Assembly (NCBI GenBank): GCA_025331565.1
Contig: JAFREQ010000044.1
Span: forward strand, 744,001 to 808,000
Source: Holacanthus passer
Taxonomy: Eukaryota; Chordata; Actinopteri; Pomacanthidae
DNA: 64,000 bases
Direction: 5' to 3'
The notes below the pieces were generated by a model. The model was not told the DNA's origin. It did no database searches and saw only the letters and a list, made by a program, of their open reading frames with translations. The translations under genes were made by a program, and so were the position numbers. Positions 52,504-64,000 of the stretch are shown piece after piece. Positions within the stretch are counted from its first letter, which is position 1. Each line of letters starts with the position of its first letter.

Positions 52504-55500
52504 CTGTAAAAAAATAACACCACCGGCACAGTGGGCAGGTTTTAAAGCCACTCATAAACACAAACACTTACTTTCAATAGCCTGGACCCAATGTGGAGCA
52601 ACAAAGGCTTTTAAAACACAGCAACAGCAAAACGTACTTACTACAATCACTCAGTGTCATCAGACATCTGTCCATCCAACCATTCATCCATCTCAACAAC
52701 AATTCATCTGCTTATTCATATTTACAGAGGCCAGTAAAGTTACCTTCTTCTGCAGAGCACAGTGGAAGATGAAGATGAACATGCCCTGGAAGGCGTTGAA
52801 GGTGGTGAACAGGTAGGCCATGATTACCGTGTTCTCATTGATAAAGAGGAGGCCAAAGGCCCACGTCAGCCCCAGGAGGAAGAGCAGAGCGATGGCCCCC
52901 AGAGCCCACGACCTGATGGAAGTGGACAAGTTAAACAATAACTTGATACACAGACAAAGTGGTTCAATTTGGAATCGTCCTGACAATGATAACTTGAACT
53001 CACCTAATGTTATCCAGGCGGCTGGAGTCAGGTTTGAGTGCTGAAGAATTGCGGACCATCTTGTGTAAAGTGATCATGAGGAAAATGAGGTTGAGCTGAG
53101 GACAGAAGATGGGAACAATCAAATCAATGTGTAGTGAACTTTGCAGTCTGCTCCAAAAATAGCGACTTTGTACTGTTAATAACCTCACAAAGCAAGCACA
53201 GTAAAATACTTTAGGTTGGACTAGGTGATATCAAAATAGAGGGGGAATAATACTGTCTGACAGTAAAGCTAATACCATAATAACAAATGAAACGGGTCCA
53301 ATGAAGCTCCAGATGAAGTAGTTATCCACTCGCAGCCAGCATCTGGAGTGGCACAGAGGAGAAGAGAGAGTTACGCGCAAATAAGCTCATGAACAAATAC
53401 ATACACACTCAGACACACGCACACACACACACAATTTCCCTGTCTCGGCGGATTATCTTATGAAGGCTAATCATCAGGCTTTGGCTAAGTGTGTTCAGAA
53501 AAGCCAGTCCGCTGGGAGGTGCAAGAGCCGTTCACACAGCATTGCATATTACATTTCCAGCTGGGGGAATAGCATAATCCTACTTCTCAATCTGCAGGTG
53601 CAAAAGGCCTGTCTTCACACGTACGCTTTCTTGGTCCCATAGCTCCTGTAGTCTATGGCTGCAGAGATGCCCACCACCAGGGCGGGGAAGCAGTATCCGC
53701 ACAGATAGTAGTACTTCTTGCGGGAGTACTCGCTCTCAAAGACCTCTACCAGCATGAGATAGAGTTGCACACCCTCCAAACACATCCAGGAGAAGGCAGC
53801 CAAGAAGAAGAAATGTAGAAGGCCAGCAAAGATGGGACAAGCAATCTGAGGATAGCGACAAGGGAGAAAGTAGAGATGAGAAGAAGAGGAGAGATGAAAA
53901 GGAAAGAAAGGAAGGGAAGAACAAAGTCACTACGAGGTAGTAGTTTTGGACATTCACAGAGGAAAATGAAAAGCTGCCCCCTGGGTGACTGGCTCTTTGC
54001 ATATTATTGAGCTGTAATTCATTACTCAGTGCAGTAAATGTTTTATAGAGTAACATAATGACACACTGCCTCAATTTTAGTTTCACAGTCACCATTCAAT
54101 AAAAGAGTTGTGTTATGCTGTAACTCTCTATGTCATTTTCAAGTTGGAAAATACAAAAACTAACCTGATCTTGTCATTCACTTTCATAAGGGTCACAGGT
54201 GTGTTTTAAAGGAGGAAATGTCCTGCAGTGCTTTTTTTTTTAAAAGAGCAATAAAAAACGAGTAATACTTTACAAAAAAAACCCCAAAACAGGTAACAAA
54301 TAAAGTAAAACTCTATTCATGAGTGAGACGTTAAGAACGATGGCAGGTCACTCACATGGTATTCTGTCTTGTCGATGCCGATGAGGAAGAGCAGCTCGGC
54401 GATGAAGAGGTTGATGCAGAGGTTCTTGTGGATGGTGTTGCGGTCAGTCTGCAGGCCCCGCAGGAAGCAGAAAGTGGAGATGCATATGGCTAGACACACT
54501 AGGGAGATGACAATCCCTACCCAGGTGATCACAAACAGGATCAGTTCATGCATTCGCCCCTGGTACTGAGGTCCGGGTCGTGTGACGTAAACAGATGTGG
54601 GTTGAGGGCGTGGAGAGGAACGGTGAAAAAAGAGAGGGTAGAGGGACAGAGATACATAGAACAGACAGCAGAATCAGACAAATATAGAGAAAAAAATATA
54701 GGACAAGACAGCGGCATTGGAGATGAGGGGTACAGAGATAGATGGGAAAACAGGGGAAGGAAAAAACAATAGGGGATAGATAGACAGAACGGGGGGAGGG
54801 GAGAGAAAGAGCAAAATTGCTTTATTTAATATTTGTAAATATATGCAAGGAGCTAAAGTGTAGAGACAAGAGACAAGACATCCTGACAAAAAAAAACATG
54901 ACATTCAAATTCATGTGAATGTCAGCTAGAAGTAGCAGGACATGAATTTGTAAGCATGTGCCTCCCTGAATGTCGGAGTGAAAGAAGGAAAAGAGAAAAT
55001 TCAAAACAAAGAGCTTGTCAGCCTTGAGAGGCTACATTAATGTGCATGTGTGTGAGGGTGTGTGACTGAGAGTGAGCGAACGCTAATGCTCGCACGAATG
55101 AGCGTCTGCATAAATTACTCCGCTTCCATTTTAACCGTGTGTGTCTGCCACGCCCTTGTTTACTTACATCGGGCTCGTGGTGAGCCATGAGCACGGCGAA
55201 GTTGGTGAGGTGACTGCAGGAGCAGGTGGTGTGTGTGTTGTTGGTGTCCAGCAGCCTGCAGCCCTGCGACGACCACTGGCCTGTCATGGAGCGTTCAGAG
55301 TAGTTCCAGAAGGAGCAATTTGGAGTGAAATAATTCTCCAACTGCAGGAAAAGAGAGTTATGATGGAAAATGTCGATGCAAGTGTCAGAACATAAATTAA
55401 GCACGATATGGATTGAATTACGCCACCTGTAGGTGTTTGAGCGTGAAGACCACCGGCTCAGTGAGAAACACTCTGCTGGACTCTTTGTTGATGGAGGCAG

Positions 55501-58500
55501 CAATTACATGGGAGTTGACGGCCAGGCGTTTCTTATCGTGGCTCGGCCCGTCAACATCCATCTTCACCGTGGCGTTCTCGGTGGACAGGAAGGATCCCAA
55601 GTTCTTATAAAGGATGAACACCACCTTGACTTGTCCTGCACATGGGGGAAGGGAAGAAAAGAAATTTAGAAAATGTGAGAACAAGAGCGAAAAGTAAAGG
55701 AAGCAACAAAAAGGCAGATGTTATATGAAAAGGGAGATACAGGCTGAAGGATAAAGGGGGGAGGAAGAAGGAGGGGGGGAGAAAAAAAAAAGACCAAATA
55801 CAGAAATGGGGGTATAATATGGTAATGGCAGCGAGAGTGACAGAGAAAGAGAGTGGGGAGTGACAGGGGGAGCGAGAGGGAGACAGAGAGAGAGAGTTAG
55901 TGAAGGTTAGAATGATGGTAAGGACCGTTTCATTTTGACTGGTGGAAGAGAGCGAGATTTAATGTGGAGGGCAATGGAACATTCATCCCTCAAGCATTCA
56001 CAGATCTCTTATTATTCCATATGAATATTTCATGTGCGTTTGTTTCAATCATTCTAATCTCGTTCCCACTGCAGAGCCGAGCGGAGACAGAAAACAGAAA
56101 AGGGTATGGGATGAGGGGCCACGGAGGGAGGAGGGGAGCGATGGAGAGAGGGGGATGACAGAGGAGGGGGTTAGAAACAAGAGAGATGAGAGAGGGGGAT
56201 AAGATGGCGGAGAGACTGAGCGAGGGAATGGAATGGGGAAGAGAGAAGAGAGGGAGTGCTGAGATTGCTCTGTCAGACTGGGACCGATTGTAATCTACAC
56301 GCCTCCCCAGCTATTCTATTAAGACTGCTGTTAAGAAACCATCAAGAAAAGAAATTGTCTCAGCACTTTTGTTAATCTGATTAGCCTATTATTATGAACC
56401 AATAACTTAGTCAACTGCATGCAGATTGTTTTAAGCTTGCATGAAAATGCAAATGGAAACATAAAAGTGGGCTGCACAGGACAGTACAATTTTTCAGGCC
56501 TCGGGGTGAGGATGGGGTGGGGTGAGGGCTGCTGACCGTTGCGACTGTACTGTTTGATCGTGGAAGCCGAGAGCTGGATGGTGCTGTCGCTGGCGTAGTT
56601 CTGCGGGAAGGACAAGTCCTGCAGGTCCATCTCTGTGTTTAGAACGTGCACCTCGAGATCTGACGGTGGAAACACAGCACGCAAACATTTTAATGAAGAC
56701 CTCAAAGATGCAAAAAGTTTTCAAAATTCAGAGTGAAATTTAGAGTCATAACCTGGAGCTACAATTCCACGAGCAATGGTCCAAACAAATAATCAACACC
56801 ATTAATGCTGTTTTCTCACCAATGCTGGGTGCTCTGTCGGAGAAGCGATTCCCATACATGTTGTTGGCCAACAGGAAAGCTCCTTTTTCCAGGACGTCCA
56901 GCAGCATGGTGGCAGTGTGGGCCTGCTCGGTGCTGTTCATGTCCTGCCACGACTCCAGGGCCTCGGGACGCAGCAAGTTGTCCACTGTCTGCACCACCGC
57001 CTGTTACATGTAGGAGATGCAGCTTTCATTTAAAATACTGCTATTACTGACAACACTTTACGATACAAAATCCTGAGTAGTTCGCAAGGAATGAGTAACA
57101 GACAAATCAAGAACTAATTGATCATTAATGAACGACTGATACAGAACTGATACAGAACTGATACTGAACACCGATTTTTTTTTACCTTGAAAAACCCTTT
57201 TAGAATTCTTTCCTCATCCTGGTGTCATTTGTGAAGTAATAGCTATATTCCCACTTAAAATTTAATAGCTATTTCTCACTTCACTAAGATCTCCTTCTAC
57301 TTTACAATACTTGAGGAGACACAAAAAATATTAGTAATGGTATAGCAATCATGAAATAAAGATATTTGGTATGATAATGTACTGCACATGAGGGGACACA
57401 AAATAGCATGTTCCTAATAAGGCAGTAATGATTATTTATTGGTTTTGTATCATTTAGTACACAATTCTGAGGAAATTAGGAACAATTCATTAAGAAAGTG
57501 CTTAGAGTGCAGATTCACAGATATCTAACTAATCATTAGACACTGCTTCATGAACAGTGTGTGAGGGTCTGTCTGTTCCCATTTTTCAGGAAGTGCCATT
57601 AGCTATTAATTAGCTTTTCATTAATTAACAGATGAATCTTGATTTCTTTATTTCACATTCCTTGGTAGTCTTTTGTGTAAACATATTACTTGACAACTAT
57701 TTTACTATAATTTCTTAGAAACTCACCACAGTCCTGCACTACACTTATTACTGTGCTATGTCAGACATATCACCATTCTATTTCACACTTACAATTCATT
57801 TAATGGCAATTTTGATGGTTGTATCGGCTATCCAATTTATTGGAGTAGCCTGCTTGATGAATCATGTAATTCTCTTGCTCAGGCCTCTCAAAATGAAGGA
57901 TTGACTGGCTGTGTGGAATAAAGAGCATTGCTGTTAACAAAATGAATTTTGCATCAGAATGCACTCTATCCGCTCGGAGAAAAAAGACGCGGGGTGTTCT
58001 CGGTTTATCCCTTGAACGGTGTGGTTATACTGAGCTACCTTGCAGCGAGTGACAAAAAAATAATCAGTTACATATTACACAGCAGCCTTTACATTCATCT
58101 TGCACCAACAGAGATCAGAAGATGTGGTGTCATATTACTGTATGCAGCAGACAGGTCAAGACACACAAAAGAGTGTGTGCTGCAGAGTGCCGCATTTCAT
58201 CATTACAGAGAAGCATACACAAGGCCTTTTCATGATATTACATTACAGCTTTCTCAGAACCAGAGATATTGCACAAATATTGAAAAAAGCACAGACGGGT
58301 GTAGTAACACAAACTGTTGCCCTTCATACTATCGTCAAATTACATTTTCTCAGAGCCGCAGATATTGTACCTTATTGTGCAACACAATGAGGCCAAGGCC
58401 AATATTATTATTAAGTTAGGCACAGTCCAAAAAGCTAAGATTATGTCAAAGACAGATGACTTCCACATTAACGGAACCCATATTTTACAGATACGTACAC

Positions 58501-61500
58501 CACGAGCAATATAAAAACCACAAATCAGCTTTCACTGCTCTAGGAAATACTACAGCAACATTTAAATACTGTACATGCTGTCTGCCAGGAGTTATACCAA
58601 AACTTACTCACACTGCTCTTCAGCACGAAGCAGAGAAGTGATGATTCCACAGGCAATATAAATCATAATACAGAGCACTGAGCCAAAGGAATCTCATCCA
58701 CAAACCTAGTCTACTCAAGGTTTTATCTTCCCTCAGTTATTCTAAGTCACAGAGCAGTCCTACTCCACAGGCATGTAAAGCAGGCAGATAAAAGAGAAAA
58801 GCTACCTGGATGTAGGCTCGACAGGTCCGCTCTCGCTTCTGGAGCTGGAAGGCAGAAAACAAAGCCAGGAATTAAATAGCTAAACAAAAAAAACCCTGTA
58901 AATTAAAAACTCACTCGTCCTTGCATGTGCACTAGGGGGGTAAATTCGCATTAACCTCGGCGTCCTTTTCTAACGCCTGAATTAAATATAGACGTGGGCG
59001 TATGTGTACTTATGAGTGTATTTACACTTTCTTGTACCTTGTTGTAGTTTCGCGCAGCTGATTCCTTGTTTCCAGGCCTCAGGGCCTGAAGCTGGGCATC
59101 CAGTATGTCCAGCAGCTGCTCAATCAGTCGCACGGACGAGCTGACATCTCCAGCCTGGATGCGACCCCGTGTGTGGTTCACCAGTTCTCCAGCTATGTTG
59201 GCAGCATTCTCACCGCTCTTTATCTGCACATGAACACACACAAACGCACACATGTTTACATACAGCGATGATTTACGGATGATAAAACAGATCTGCCTCA
59301 ATTAGTTGAGTCATAATCTAAGTGGCTGGAAAACTGTTAAATGTTTACATGCATACTGAAATGACTTTATCTCAATACTAACAAAAAAACTTGCTATTAG
59401 TTCAGTAAGCAAAAAAAAGAATCTTTATTATCAGCACCTCTCGCATCTTTGTTAACAAATATGGCCGTTGCAGAATGCATCGTGAGGTTTTTATTCTCCC
59501 TGGTGCTGTTTCACTTGCAAATCACACCCTTAGCAACCACTTTGCAATTGCAATTGATTTTTGCCAAAAGGAGAAGGTATAATGGATTCTTCCAATGATG
59601 TTGCTTTTCAACGTGATGCTACCTTCCCTTCCAGGCACATGCACACACTTAAAAAACCTTTGAGAAAGCCGGCCAAGGGTATGCATGTTTAAATAATCAG
59701 GGTTTTCTCCGGCAGAAATGGAGCCGGAATAAACCCGTTTACTTTTAATTCACATTTATATAAACTTTTCCAAAACCTGTTTACTGCCAAAATCGGGGAC
59801 TGATCAGATTACTACAGTGAAGAGAGTGACAAAGTTTAGCAATTTAAAAAGGAGCAAGCAAGGTTAAAATCTTTGTGCATCATCTAGAGACCATGATTTT
59901 TAGCTACTGCACAGGTGTAATGTATTATATGAGACAATGACGGAGAAATTGAAGTGGCACAGTACTTTACAAGCTGTGAGGCCCTGAGCCTGATTTTTAA
60001 AAAATAATCTAATCTACCTGTAATTAAAGTATATTAGTGAAAAGGAGAGTTAATTAAGTATCAAGAGCAGATGCCTTGTAATGAAGGGCCAGTTGAAATG
60101 AGTCTGTATTTTAATCAGGCCAGCCTTGGAGATATGTTAATGTGTGTGTGGAGGTGGACAGGGAGGATGGTGGGGGCAGTGGGGCAGAGGAAGGGGACAG
60201 ACCCACGGCCAGGGGGTATGGCTCCAGGTCTCACCTTCTGGGCCACCTGGTTGACCCATGGGGAGGTGCAGTTACTCAGGTCAGGACCCCGCGGGTTCCA
60301 TGTGACCTGCTCCGCCAAGCACTGGAACGAAGCGATGCCTGGAGATGAGCAAAGGGAGGAGAAACAGAGGAGGGGGAAGTAATGGAGAGATAATAAGCGT
60401 TAGGTGTCTGCAATTAAAGGGGAAAGTGTGGAGAAGAGGGATGACCACAAAAAAAGTGAGATGGATTTTTTTTTTTTTTTTTACCCAAGAAAAATGGAAT
60501 GAATTTTAAAAATGTAATACTCAAAGTGTTTGAAGATGAGAGGGAAAACGGAGGGAGGAGGTAGAGTAAAAAGTCAGAGTGAAAATGGGTCAGAACTGGA
60601 AAAGGTTAAATAATGGAGTGAGAAAGTGAGGGAAGAGAAAGGGAGGAAGAAGACGGCAGGGGCGGAACAGGCTTTCATGCTCTAAAAGGAATGGTTTAAA
60701 AGGAACATGTGCAGTCGTAACACATAACATTGACTGTGCACACACAGACACACACCACAGATATCAAGTATGATCCCTCACTGTCAAATAAAAACACCCG
60801 AAGGGAAGCACCTTCCACCAACCCTCATTTCCAGCTAGGTTTTTCTGTTTAGTTACGAGGGTTCAGAGAAAGGACACCACGCGGGGATAAAACCAGAGAA
60901 GGGTCTATCCGCCGCTGCTAACACAAATAACCAACGTCAAGTCACAAAGACGAGGCAGAGAAAAGAGAAGAGAGACCACAGAGAGAGAGTGAAAGATAGA
61001 AGCAGAACGGAAGAGCAGAGACAACAGAGACAATGCAGCGATGCTTCACAGTTGTGGAAGGATCAGAGCAGATGTGGCGTTGCGTTTCATACCCCCCTTT
61101 TTTCTCTCTCACTGATTTTTTTTTCCTCCTCTCTCCCGCTTTCCTCTATACTCTCCTCCATCGACCACAGATTGGGTTTGAGAGCTCTGCCAAGATGCGG
61201 CAATTAAGCCAGCTGCTAAATTAATGTTACTGCCGTTTTCACAGAGCGAACATACAGAAACAGTGAAAGGCGTTGGAGATTAAGATGGAGGGAGATGTTC
61301 GTTTTTTTTTTCTGTGACTAAAGAGAGCTTTTGATGGCTGCATGTTTAGAGGTATAGAAAGTAACATGAAGGGAGGTGAAGCCTGTGTTGTCTAGCCTTT
61401 CATTTCATTATTCGCGACTTTCAATCAGCTCTGTTTCTGCGGGAGATGAGCCTTTCATTTGAAGAGGACAGGCTTTCATCTGCGTGTCCTCGGGGACTGT

Positions 61501-63479
61501 GCCTGCTGGTGGGACCAACACAGGGACAGAAGAAGACAACAGTGGAAAAAAACAAGAGTGAGAGCACAAACATGCTGATCACTTGGGCACAAGCACAGAG
61601 ATATATTGCACGCACCAACACCCACATGCATGGAGGACATACTGCGTGAGTACGCTTCAACATGAAACACCCATGTTGTTTGTTTCATGGAGTGGAAAAA
61701 ATGCACACAAGTTTAAAAATACACACATGCAGATGTCCTCACCTAGAGACCCTTTGGGACATGGGCGGTCTACTGTTTCCCCTCTCTGCGTGGTGGGCCA
61801 CTGGACACCTCGGACCAGCTTGCCCTCACAGACATGGGGCTCTGAGCCTTGGGGAGGGCGGGGTGGACGGCGGGTGACAGGCACAGTGGCTGTGATTGGT
61901 CGAAGATCAGGGTGCTTGTTGATGGACCCGATTGGGCGTGAGGTGGGGGCCAGAGGGCGGGCGGTAGAGGGGCTGGCACTGGAGGTGAAGGGTCTGGCTG
62001 GAAGAGTGGTGGTCACTTGGGTGGTGGTCAGAGGCCCTGAAGTAACACAGGAGTAATAGAGAGAGAAGAGAAGGCAGAGTTAGACGACGAATGAGAGCCA
62101 GTGTGAGTGAGAGACATTTAGAGTTATAAAAGGATGTAAGGGATTTGTGAGAGAGCAGAAAAACCCGACAGCAAAAAGCCTCTCAAAAAAAAAAAAAAAA
62201 GAAAAAAAAAGATCAAGAGAGTGAAGGACACATGCATGTGAATGTAAGATGTCTCTCAGAAGTTGAGTTCAAAAGTTAGCCTGACAATAATTGGGGTGAC
62301 AAATACTTTTTTGAGCCTCTCAAAGCCTGCTCTCCAGAGAGACGAGGAGATGCAGAGGAGGAGATGGAGAGAAAGCATCATCACAAGTCGGGGAGAAGTA
62401 AATAATTGATCAAATGTATCAGAGAAGTCACCATCACTAACAACCAAACCTAATGCGAAGATAAAAGCTACACATCACAACTACAAAATCCTAACTGATC
62501 AAACGCAGAGTCAGCGCACAACTCTTTGAGTGCCGCCGCCCGTGTGTCTCTGCCTCTACTCTCTCTGGGCCTAATCCGAGCTTTATACAGGCCTTTATGC
62601 TGCTCAGATATACAATACATCCAAACCTCCCTCTCATATTGATGGACTGCCAAAATGCACTGTGGTGTTCTTATTTCATCCTCTCCCTTATCATTTCAGA
62701 ATGACTTTTTCATTATCCATGACCCAGAGAAGTTGAAATGAAAGTGCTATAGCGGTCATACCTGAGAGGCTGCTCTTTACTGTAGCTATGACTTGGAATG
62801 GAAATACATTGATTTGGTATCGGACTCAAATGTCAGATAAGAAATCACTCACAAATCAAATACATGTTCTATTAATATGTAATAATTATAAGAGAAATTC
62901 TGTCACTGCAAGTACATAAGATATAAAAGAAATAAAAACTAAAGCTAAATAAAAAATTTACATAAGAGCTTGTTCCTAAGAAACAGAAAGCCTGCATCTC
63001 AATCCCCAGTCTGCAAGTATAACTGGAAACTAATTTACATATCGACAGTGTCTCACAATTACAGATTAAAAGTTCCACATAAAGAGATGTGTCTGCGACA
63101 AGCTTCTTTGCAACTCTACACACTGTGTTTTTGTGTGGGATCACTTCTTACCCGTGGTGGGGTCTGGTGGTCCAAACTCCAGTGCATAGCGCAGCACATT
63201 ATAGTTGTTCCAAACATAAAGCTGGTTGTCTCGAGGGTTGTAGTCCACAGAGGAAATGTACTGATAGGGGTTGGGAAAAGGAATGTTGACAGGCTCCTCA
63301 CGGGCACGGTTGGTATTGTAGGCATACATCACCAGGTCACCGCCCGCTTCGCTGTCGTCGTCCTGGTAGACGGACCGCACTGCGTAAAGCACGCCGCACG
63401 CCATGAAGGCGTTGGACGCCATCCTCTTGTCGAAGCTGGTCTCCCAGGTGCCTTCAAAGCGCAGGGTGTAAGGGTTCAC
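45505..63479 (-). CDS. adgrl1: Adhesion G protein-coupled receptor L1 (latrophilin-1), 5' end beyond window
   Basis: Presynaptic/postsynaptic adhesion GPCR; family members bind teneurins and FLRTs and the black-widow toxin alpha-latrotoxin. Eighteen exons, 5' to 3': 63152-63479, 61743-62036, 60235-60338, 59038-59223, 58806-58844, 56820-57000, 56537-56659, 55427-55635, 55168-55341, 54356-54565, 53625-53845, 53276-53342, 53004-53095, 52744-52912, 52348-52503, 51039-51135, 48013-48135 and 45505-46427. All junctions are GT-AG with matching phases; the sum is 3696 bases, 1231 residues plus TGA. Domains in order: C-terminal part of olfactomedin, Thr/Pro-rich stalk, hormone-receptor domain, GAIN domain with GPS, seven helices and a long tail ending GDGQMQLVTSL. 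The tail (METLPLNGNFNNSYSLRSG, MIISELVHNNLRG, ALEEPLLLQRAQSVLYQSD) matches ADGRL1 rather than ADGRL2 or ADGRL3. The lectin domain and the start of olfactomedin are outside the window. Teleosts often have two copies; I cannot tell which this is. Confidence 0.96.
46428..48012 (-). other. adgrl1: adgrl1 last intron
   Basis: No coding exon seen. Contains short CA-rich stretches near 47520 and 47950. Alternative exons of the latrophilin tail often lie in this part of the gene, but none can be supported here. Confidence 0.7.
48136..51038 (-). other. adgrl1: adgrl1 intron with long (GT)n tract
   Basis: No exon seen. Contains the long GT run at 49088-49154 and a CA-rich stretch around 49525-49590 about 400 bases away. 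Confidence 0.7.
49088..49154. repeat. (TG)33 microsatellite with one interruption
   Basis: A 67-base alternating TG tract broken by a single C at 49138; the longest simple repeat in the window. Alternating purine-pyrimidine of this length can adopt Z-DNA. Confidence 0.97.
51136..52347 (-). other. adgrl1: adgrl1 intron
   Basis: No coding signal on either strand; AT-rich, nothing recognised. Confidence 0.65.
52744..54565 (-). CDS. adgrl1: adgrl1: seven-transmembrane region (five exons)
   Basis: Exon 54356-54565 holds helices 1 and 2 (FVITWVGIVISLVCLAICIS; NLCINLFIAELLFLIGI). Exon 53625-53845 holds helices 3 and 4 (FFFLAAFSWMCLEGVQLYLM; YCFPALVVGISAAI). Exons 53276-53342 and 53004-53095 hold helix 5 (FIWSFIGPVSFVIMLNLIFL). 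Exon 52744-52912 holds helices 6 and 7 (LGAIALLFLLGLTWAFGLLF; AYLFTTFNAFQGMFIFIF). The donor at 53275 (GTATTAG) is the weakest of the set but keeps the human reading frame. Confidence 0.97.
55168..55635 (-). CDS. adgrl1: adgrl1: end of GAIN domain and GPS autoproteolysis site
   Basis: Exon 55427-55635 gives GQVKVVFILYKNLGSFLSTE and VIAASINKESSRVFLTEPV. Exon 55168-55341 carries the GPS: NCSFWNYSERS, GCRLLD, TTCSCSHLTNFAVLM. All four GPS cysteines and both tryptophans are present, and the HL-T cleavage triad is intact, so self-cleavage and a TNFAVLM tethered agonist are expected. Confidence 0.97.
56537..59223 (-). CDS. adgrl1: adgrl1: GAIN domain exons (59038-59223, 58806-58844, 56820-57000, 56537-56659)
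   Basis: The first exon gives IKSGENAANIAGELVNHTRG and the helix LIEQLLDILDAQLQALRP. The 39-base exon gives LQKRERTCRAYIQ. The next gives AVVQTVDNLLRPEALESWQD and the helix TATMLLDVLEKGAFLLANN. The fourth gives LEVHVLNTEMDLQDLSFPQN to TIKQYSRN. The small 39-base exon falls between introns 58845-59037 and 57001-58805. Confidence 0.94.
57001..58805 (-). other. adgrl1: adgrl1 intron with repeat-like segments
   Basis: Contains a short tandem (CTGATACAGAA-type, three copies, about 57135-57171) and a stop-poor stretch at 57949-58640 with imperfect internal repeats. No exon of adgrl1 is supported. Confidence 0.6.
59224..60234 (-). other. adgrl1: adgrl1 intron
   Basis: Nothing recognised beyond splice sites; AT-rich. 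Confidence 0.65.
60235..60338 (-). CDS. adgrl1: adgrl1: second half of the hormone-receptor domain
   Basis: GIASFQCLAEQVTWNPRGPD then LSNCTSPWVNQVAQK. The Trp and Cys residues of the small cystine-rich HormR fold are present, and NCT is a conserved sequon. Confidence 0.96.
60339..61742 (-). other. adgrl1: adgrl1 intron, purine-rich
   Basis: Long GA-rich tracts (about 60520-60660 and 60950-61030) and a T run near 60465-60482. No exon seen. Confidence 0.65.
61743..62036 (-). CDS. adgrl1: adgrl1: Thr/Pro-rich stalk and start of hormone-receptor domain
   Basis: Begins GPLTTTQVTTTLPARPFTSS and continues with Ser/Thr/Pro-rich sequence likely to be O-glycosylated. SRPIGSINKHPDLRPITATV parallels the human stalk. 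The exon ends with VQWPTTQRGETVDRPCPKG, the first half of the hormone-receptor domain. Confidence 0.95.
62037..63151 (-). other. adgrl1: adgrl1 intron
   Basis: Contains an A-rich run at about 62187-62211. No exon seen. Confidence 0.65.
63152..63479 (-). CDS. adgrl1: adgrl1: C-terminal part of the olfactomedin domain
   Basis: Starts VNPYTLRFEGTWETSFDKR after acceptor CCCATAG and includes SSVDYNPRDNQLYVWNNY and LEFGPPDPTT. This domain forms the FLRT-binding beta-propeller. Phase 0 to phase 1, 328 bases. Confidence 0.96.
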
Positions 63480-64000
63480 CTATGGGCAAAGAGGAAATGC
63501 TGAACTCGGTCAAGGCTTAATGTTTAAACGATCGGTTTTGGGGAAAGACTCTCAGTTTTAGAGGTACTAAAATTACTAAGCCGAATGTCTTCAAGACTAA
63601 AAAGCATATTTACTTGCATCTGAATTTATGTTATCCTTTCATATTTTTATATGTGCAATTTTAAGGTATGTTGAATATTTAGTTTAGGCTTTCTTACAAT
63701 ATCCCAGTTAGTGGAAGTCTATGGTACAATAGCAGCTTAAAGGTTGGGAAATAGATTACCAAACTTAAAAAAAATTACAAAAATCCAAAGATGAATGAAT
63801 TTGAACAAAACAACATGTTGTAATTAGGTATCTATTAAGACCCTCGAAGAAGAAATGATTTGATGTAACATTTCTCATACTGCTCATGTTTACACAGCAG
63901 CAATAATGTTAAGATTTATAAGCACTTGTAGAAAACATTTAAAAAGTAATTAAAGCCCCAGCTTTGCAGAGGAGATATTTCTTTGCCTTAATGCAAAGCT
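63480..64000 (-). other. adgrl1: adgrl1 intron upstream of the olfactomedin exon, continuing past the window
   Basis: AT-rich, no coding signal. The preceding exon, with the rest of the olfactomedin domain, must lie beyond 64000. Confidence 0.8.

Noticed and set aside
57949..58419. 156-codon plus-strand open frame in an adgrl1 intron
   Set aside because: It does not begin with ATG, resembles no protein and lies in repeat-like DNA; kept only as an observation.
1..64000. tRNA, rRNA and microRNA genes
   Set aside because: While reading I noticed no intact T-loop box, clover-leaf pair or known microRNA hairpin. A covariance-model scan would be needed to exclude them.

Overview
The window is vertebrate nuclear DNA, almost certainly from a teleost fish and probably a percomorph. 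Genes are split by GT-AG introns, proteins are vertebrate-specific, CA/TG microsatellites are dense, and a fish-type short inverted-repeat transposon is present. There are no operons, prokaryotic signals or CRISPR arrays. All exon models below were built by hand from splice sites, reading phase and protein similarity.

Layout: (1) 1-1759, minus strand: the first three exons and part of the fourth of a TNF-superfamily ligand, cut by the left edge. (2) 1760-6601: intergenic DNA with an old retroelement fragment and a diverged tandem triplication. (3) 6602-21453, plus strand: a complete six-exon phospholipid phosphatase (PLPP/LPP), closest to PLPP3, with an 11 kb first intron. (4) 22.9-33.1 kb: intergenic, no gene seen. 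(5) 33107-36591, plus strand: a compact gene of at least 14 coding exons for a type I single-pass membrane protein that I cannot assign to any family. Its cytoplasmic tail is built from short phase-2/phase-2 exons. This is the best candidate for something undescribed. (6) 37.8-44.2 kb: intergenic. (7) 45505-63479, minus strand: 18 coding exons of the adhesion GPCR latrophilin-1 (adgrl1), from the end of the olfactomedin domain to the PDZ-binding C-terminus. The 5' exons lie beyond the right edge.

Functional picture: the genes do not form a pathway. A TNF-type ligand and an orphan single-pass surface protein flank a lysophospholipid-degrading ectoenzyme, and a synaptic adhesion GPCR follows. 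In human, ADGRL1, PLPP2 and the TNFSF9/CD70/TNFSF14 cluster are all on 19p, so the block may be a fragment of that ancestral segment; this is inference from known human gene locations. The orphan gene has no counterpart that I know of there.
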